Of a stretch of DNA of 31,784 nucleotides, positions 30,901-31,784 are shown piece after piece. This DNA comes from Allomyces macrogynus ATCC 38327 (taxonomy: Eukaryota; Blastocladiomycota; Blastocladiomycetes; Blastocladiales; Blastocladiaceae). The notes beneath the pieces were generated by a model. The model searched no databases. It worked only from the letters and a program-made list of their open reading frames with translations, and was not told the DNA's origin. The stretch covers positions 676,710 to 708,493 of the forward strand of contig GG745343.1 in NCBI GenBank assembly GCA_000151295.1, in the 5' to 3' direction. The position numbers and the translations under genes are program-made. Within the stretch, counting starts at the first letter, position 1. Each line of letters opens with the position of its first letter.

Positions 30901-31546
30901 TAGTGCAGCGACGGCAGCGTGTCCTGCGCGGCCAGCACCTGTCGCGTGTGTGACTTGTGCTCGACGACCATGTGCGGCGCGACGAGCACAGGCTCCGACG
31001 GCATCGCAGGGCCGGCACCGTACCGCGTCACGCGCACCCCGTCGCAGTCAATCACCACTTCGTCGACACGCACCGTGCGGCCCACAGCGGTCTCGCCCGC
31101 CGTTGCGCCCGCCGGCACGGCCGAGGCGGGTGCCGGGGACTGGACCGCCGCGTCGAACGCGCCACGAGCGCCGCACGCCGGGCGTTTCTGCGAGTATCCG
31201 ACCGCGCAGCTGTCGACGGTGAGATCGACGCGTTGCGTCATGGGCGCGGCGGCGGCTGGGCCCGGGTAGGTCGCGGCGTCGTCAGCGAGCACACGGATGG
31301 CCACCTGGGTCGCCGTAATTTGCGCGGTCGTCCGCACGCTCATCGCACCGATCGCCGCACCGATTCCGCTGCTCGAGTTGGCGGTCATGGGCGAGATGAT
31401 GGGCGACGCGACGGCCGTGCGCGCCGTGAGCGGTGGTGGCGTTGCCACCGCAAACCGCTGTGCAAGGTCCATGACACCTAGAACCGAGGTCGCGAGTGCC
31501 GGAGACGCGGCGATCGTCAAACGGGCCGCTGCACTTGGGCGTCGAC
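24910..31546 (-). CDS. CSF1: Csf1/BLTP1-type bridge-like lipid transfer protein, 5' partial
   Basis: This family (yeast Csf1, human BLTP1) builds long hydrophobic grooves that carry lipids at ER contact sites. Exons: 31546(?)-28375, 28328-28092, 28023-25695, 25627-25513, 25434-25062 and 24994-24910; phases close, giving about 2100 residues. Yeast Csf1 has about 2950, so the N-terminal third, with its membrane anchor, is missing. Matches to the family include PRVEKYVADMIEFNVQNKP, WHQERAILNPDDAIGLRAVV, a RDINKVQLQLLHEY helix, DYVHSFVIHNSRLLWDEDVR and, near the end, NIEDINDFVLTMPTLEYRNR followed by KKDVFFAVLGHTGQLLRAKV. A polyglutamine tract lies at 27690-27750. The end is RRLLFGPQ. The 46-nt intron at 28374-28329 and the donor at 25694 (gttggc) are less certain than the rest. 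The last two exons are joined by a 67-nt gtaagt intron whose donor creates a false TAA. Confidence 0.85.
27687..27752 (-). repeat. Polyglutamine-coding CAG/CAA tract in the Csf1 gene
   Basis: A run of glutamine codons, broken by single Phe and Glu codons, lies between a helix (LRILRELENLVREQEQ) and HLAESQEALHLAR. The mixture of CAG and CAA means it is not a pure microsatellite. It lies in a predicted helical or linker region, not in a conserved block. Confidence 0.75.
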
Positions 31547-31784
31547 CTGGGAAACAATCGTGGCCGCAGGTAGTGCGTCTGTTTCCACGGGGGTGGTTGT
31601 GGGTGGTGTCAAGCGGTGGGCTTCAGCGCCGGGACAGCGTGGCAGCGCCTACCGTGGCATCCCTGGGTTGTGGCCGGACGGTCTTTTTTTTTTGATTTCT
31701 GTAAGACGTACTATTATCTGTAAGTAACGTTACTAGTACAGAAATAGAAAAGATTTCATTTTACTGCGCATACAGGCGTGACAG
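31547..31784. other. AT-rich end of window with hairpin and T10 tract
   Basis: Just upstream (minus strand) of the first visible Csf1 exon, after the acceptor-like tttcccag at 31554-31547. From 31684 the sequence is abruptly AT-rich: ten T at 31684-31693, then 9-bp inverted arms (atttctgta at 31695-31703 and tacagaaat at 31737-31745) around a perfect 12-bp palindrome (agtaacgttact, 31723-31734). No Csf1-like coding sequence is visible here. It may be a long intron, a small inverted-repeat element or a break in gene or assembly. Confidence 0.5.

Noticed and set aside
1..31784. CRISPR arrays, rRNA, tRNA genes, biosynthetic or defence clusters
   Set aside because: No regularly spaced repeats with unique spacers, no convincing tRNA T-loop/acceptor pairing and no co-oriented set of related genes was found by eye; small structured RNAs could have been missed.

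Overview
The window looks like nuclear DNA of a GC-rich fungus. Genes are split by short GT-AG introns of about 46-143 nt, often with CTAAC- or CTGAC-like branch sites. No gene has a Shine-Dalgarno context, and the recognisable proteins are eukaryotic housekeeping factors: a cohesin loader, V-ATPase subunit G, a peroxisomal-type NADH pyrophosphatase and a Csf1/BLTP1 bridge-like lipid transporter. The very high GC at third codon positions, the F-box/LRR family and the CpG-depleted repeats would suit a zoosporic (Blastocladiomycota-like) fungus. That placement is inference and was not tested.

Layout. Positions 1-2780 are a repeat-rich, CpG-poor block. It holds the 3' part of a repeat-bearing gene (87-671), a degenerate tandem array with a 111-bp core period (715-1255), and a decayed, interrupted copy of an F-box/LRR gene (about 1600-2853, minus strand). 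The intact F-box/LRR relative lies beside it (3383-5044, minus). It shares a divergent promoter with the V-ATPase subunit G gene (5551-6231, plus, four exons, the first only the ATG). A minus-strand gene of unknown function follows (6653-8128). Next is the large Scc2/NIPBL-type cohesin loader (8778-14993, minus, four exons, one apparent frameshift). A divergent intergenic region separates it from a four-TM membrane protein (15742-16527, plus, three exons). Then come a cysteine-rich protein built from two copies of one module (17390-17806, minus), an ankyrin-Nudix NADH pyrophosphatase (18586-20250, minus), a PH-domain protein (20981-22684, minus, two exons), a stretch with one plus-strand orphan ORF (24397-24834), and the C-terminal two thirds of a Csf1/BLTP1 protein (24910-31546, minus, six exons seen), whose 5' end leaves the window or is interrupted near an AT-rich hairpin.

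The genes do not form a pathway or cluster; they are a normal mix of eukaryotic single genes. I found no CRISPR array, rRNA or convincing tRNA, and no previously undescribed multi-gene system. The most unusual items are the CpG-decayed paralogue fossil with a 37-bp internal triplication, the duplicated cysteine module protein, the frameshift in the cohesin loader, and an intron whose donor makes a false stop in the Csf1 gene.
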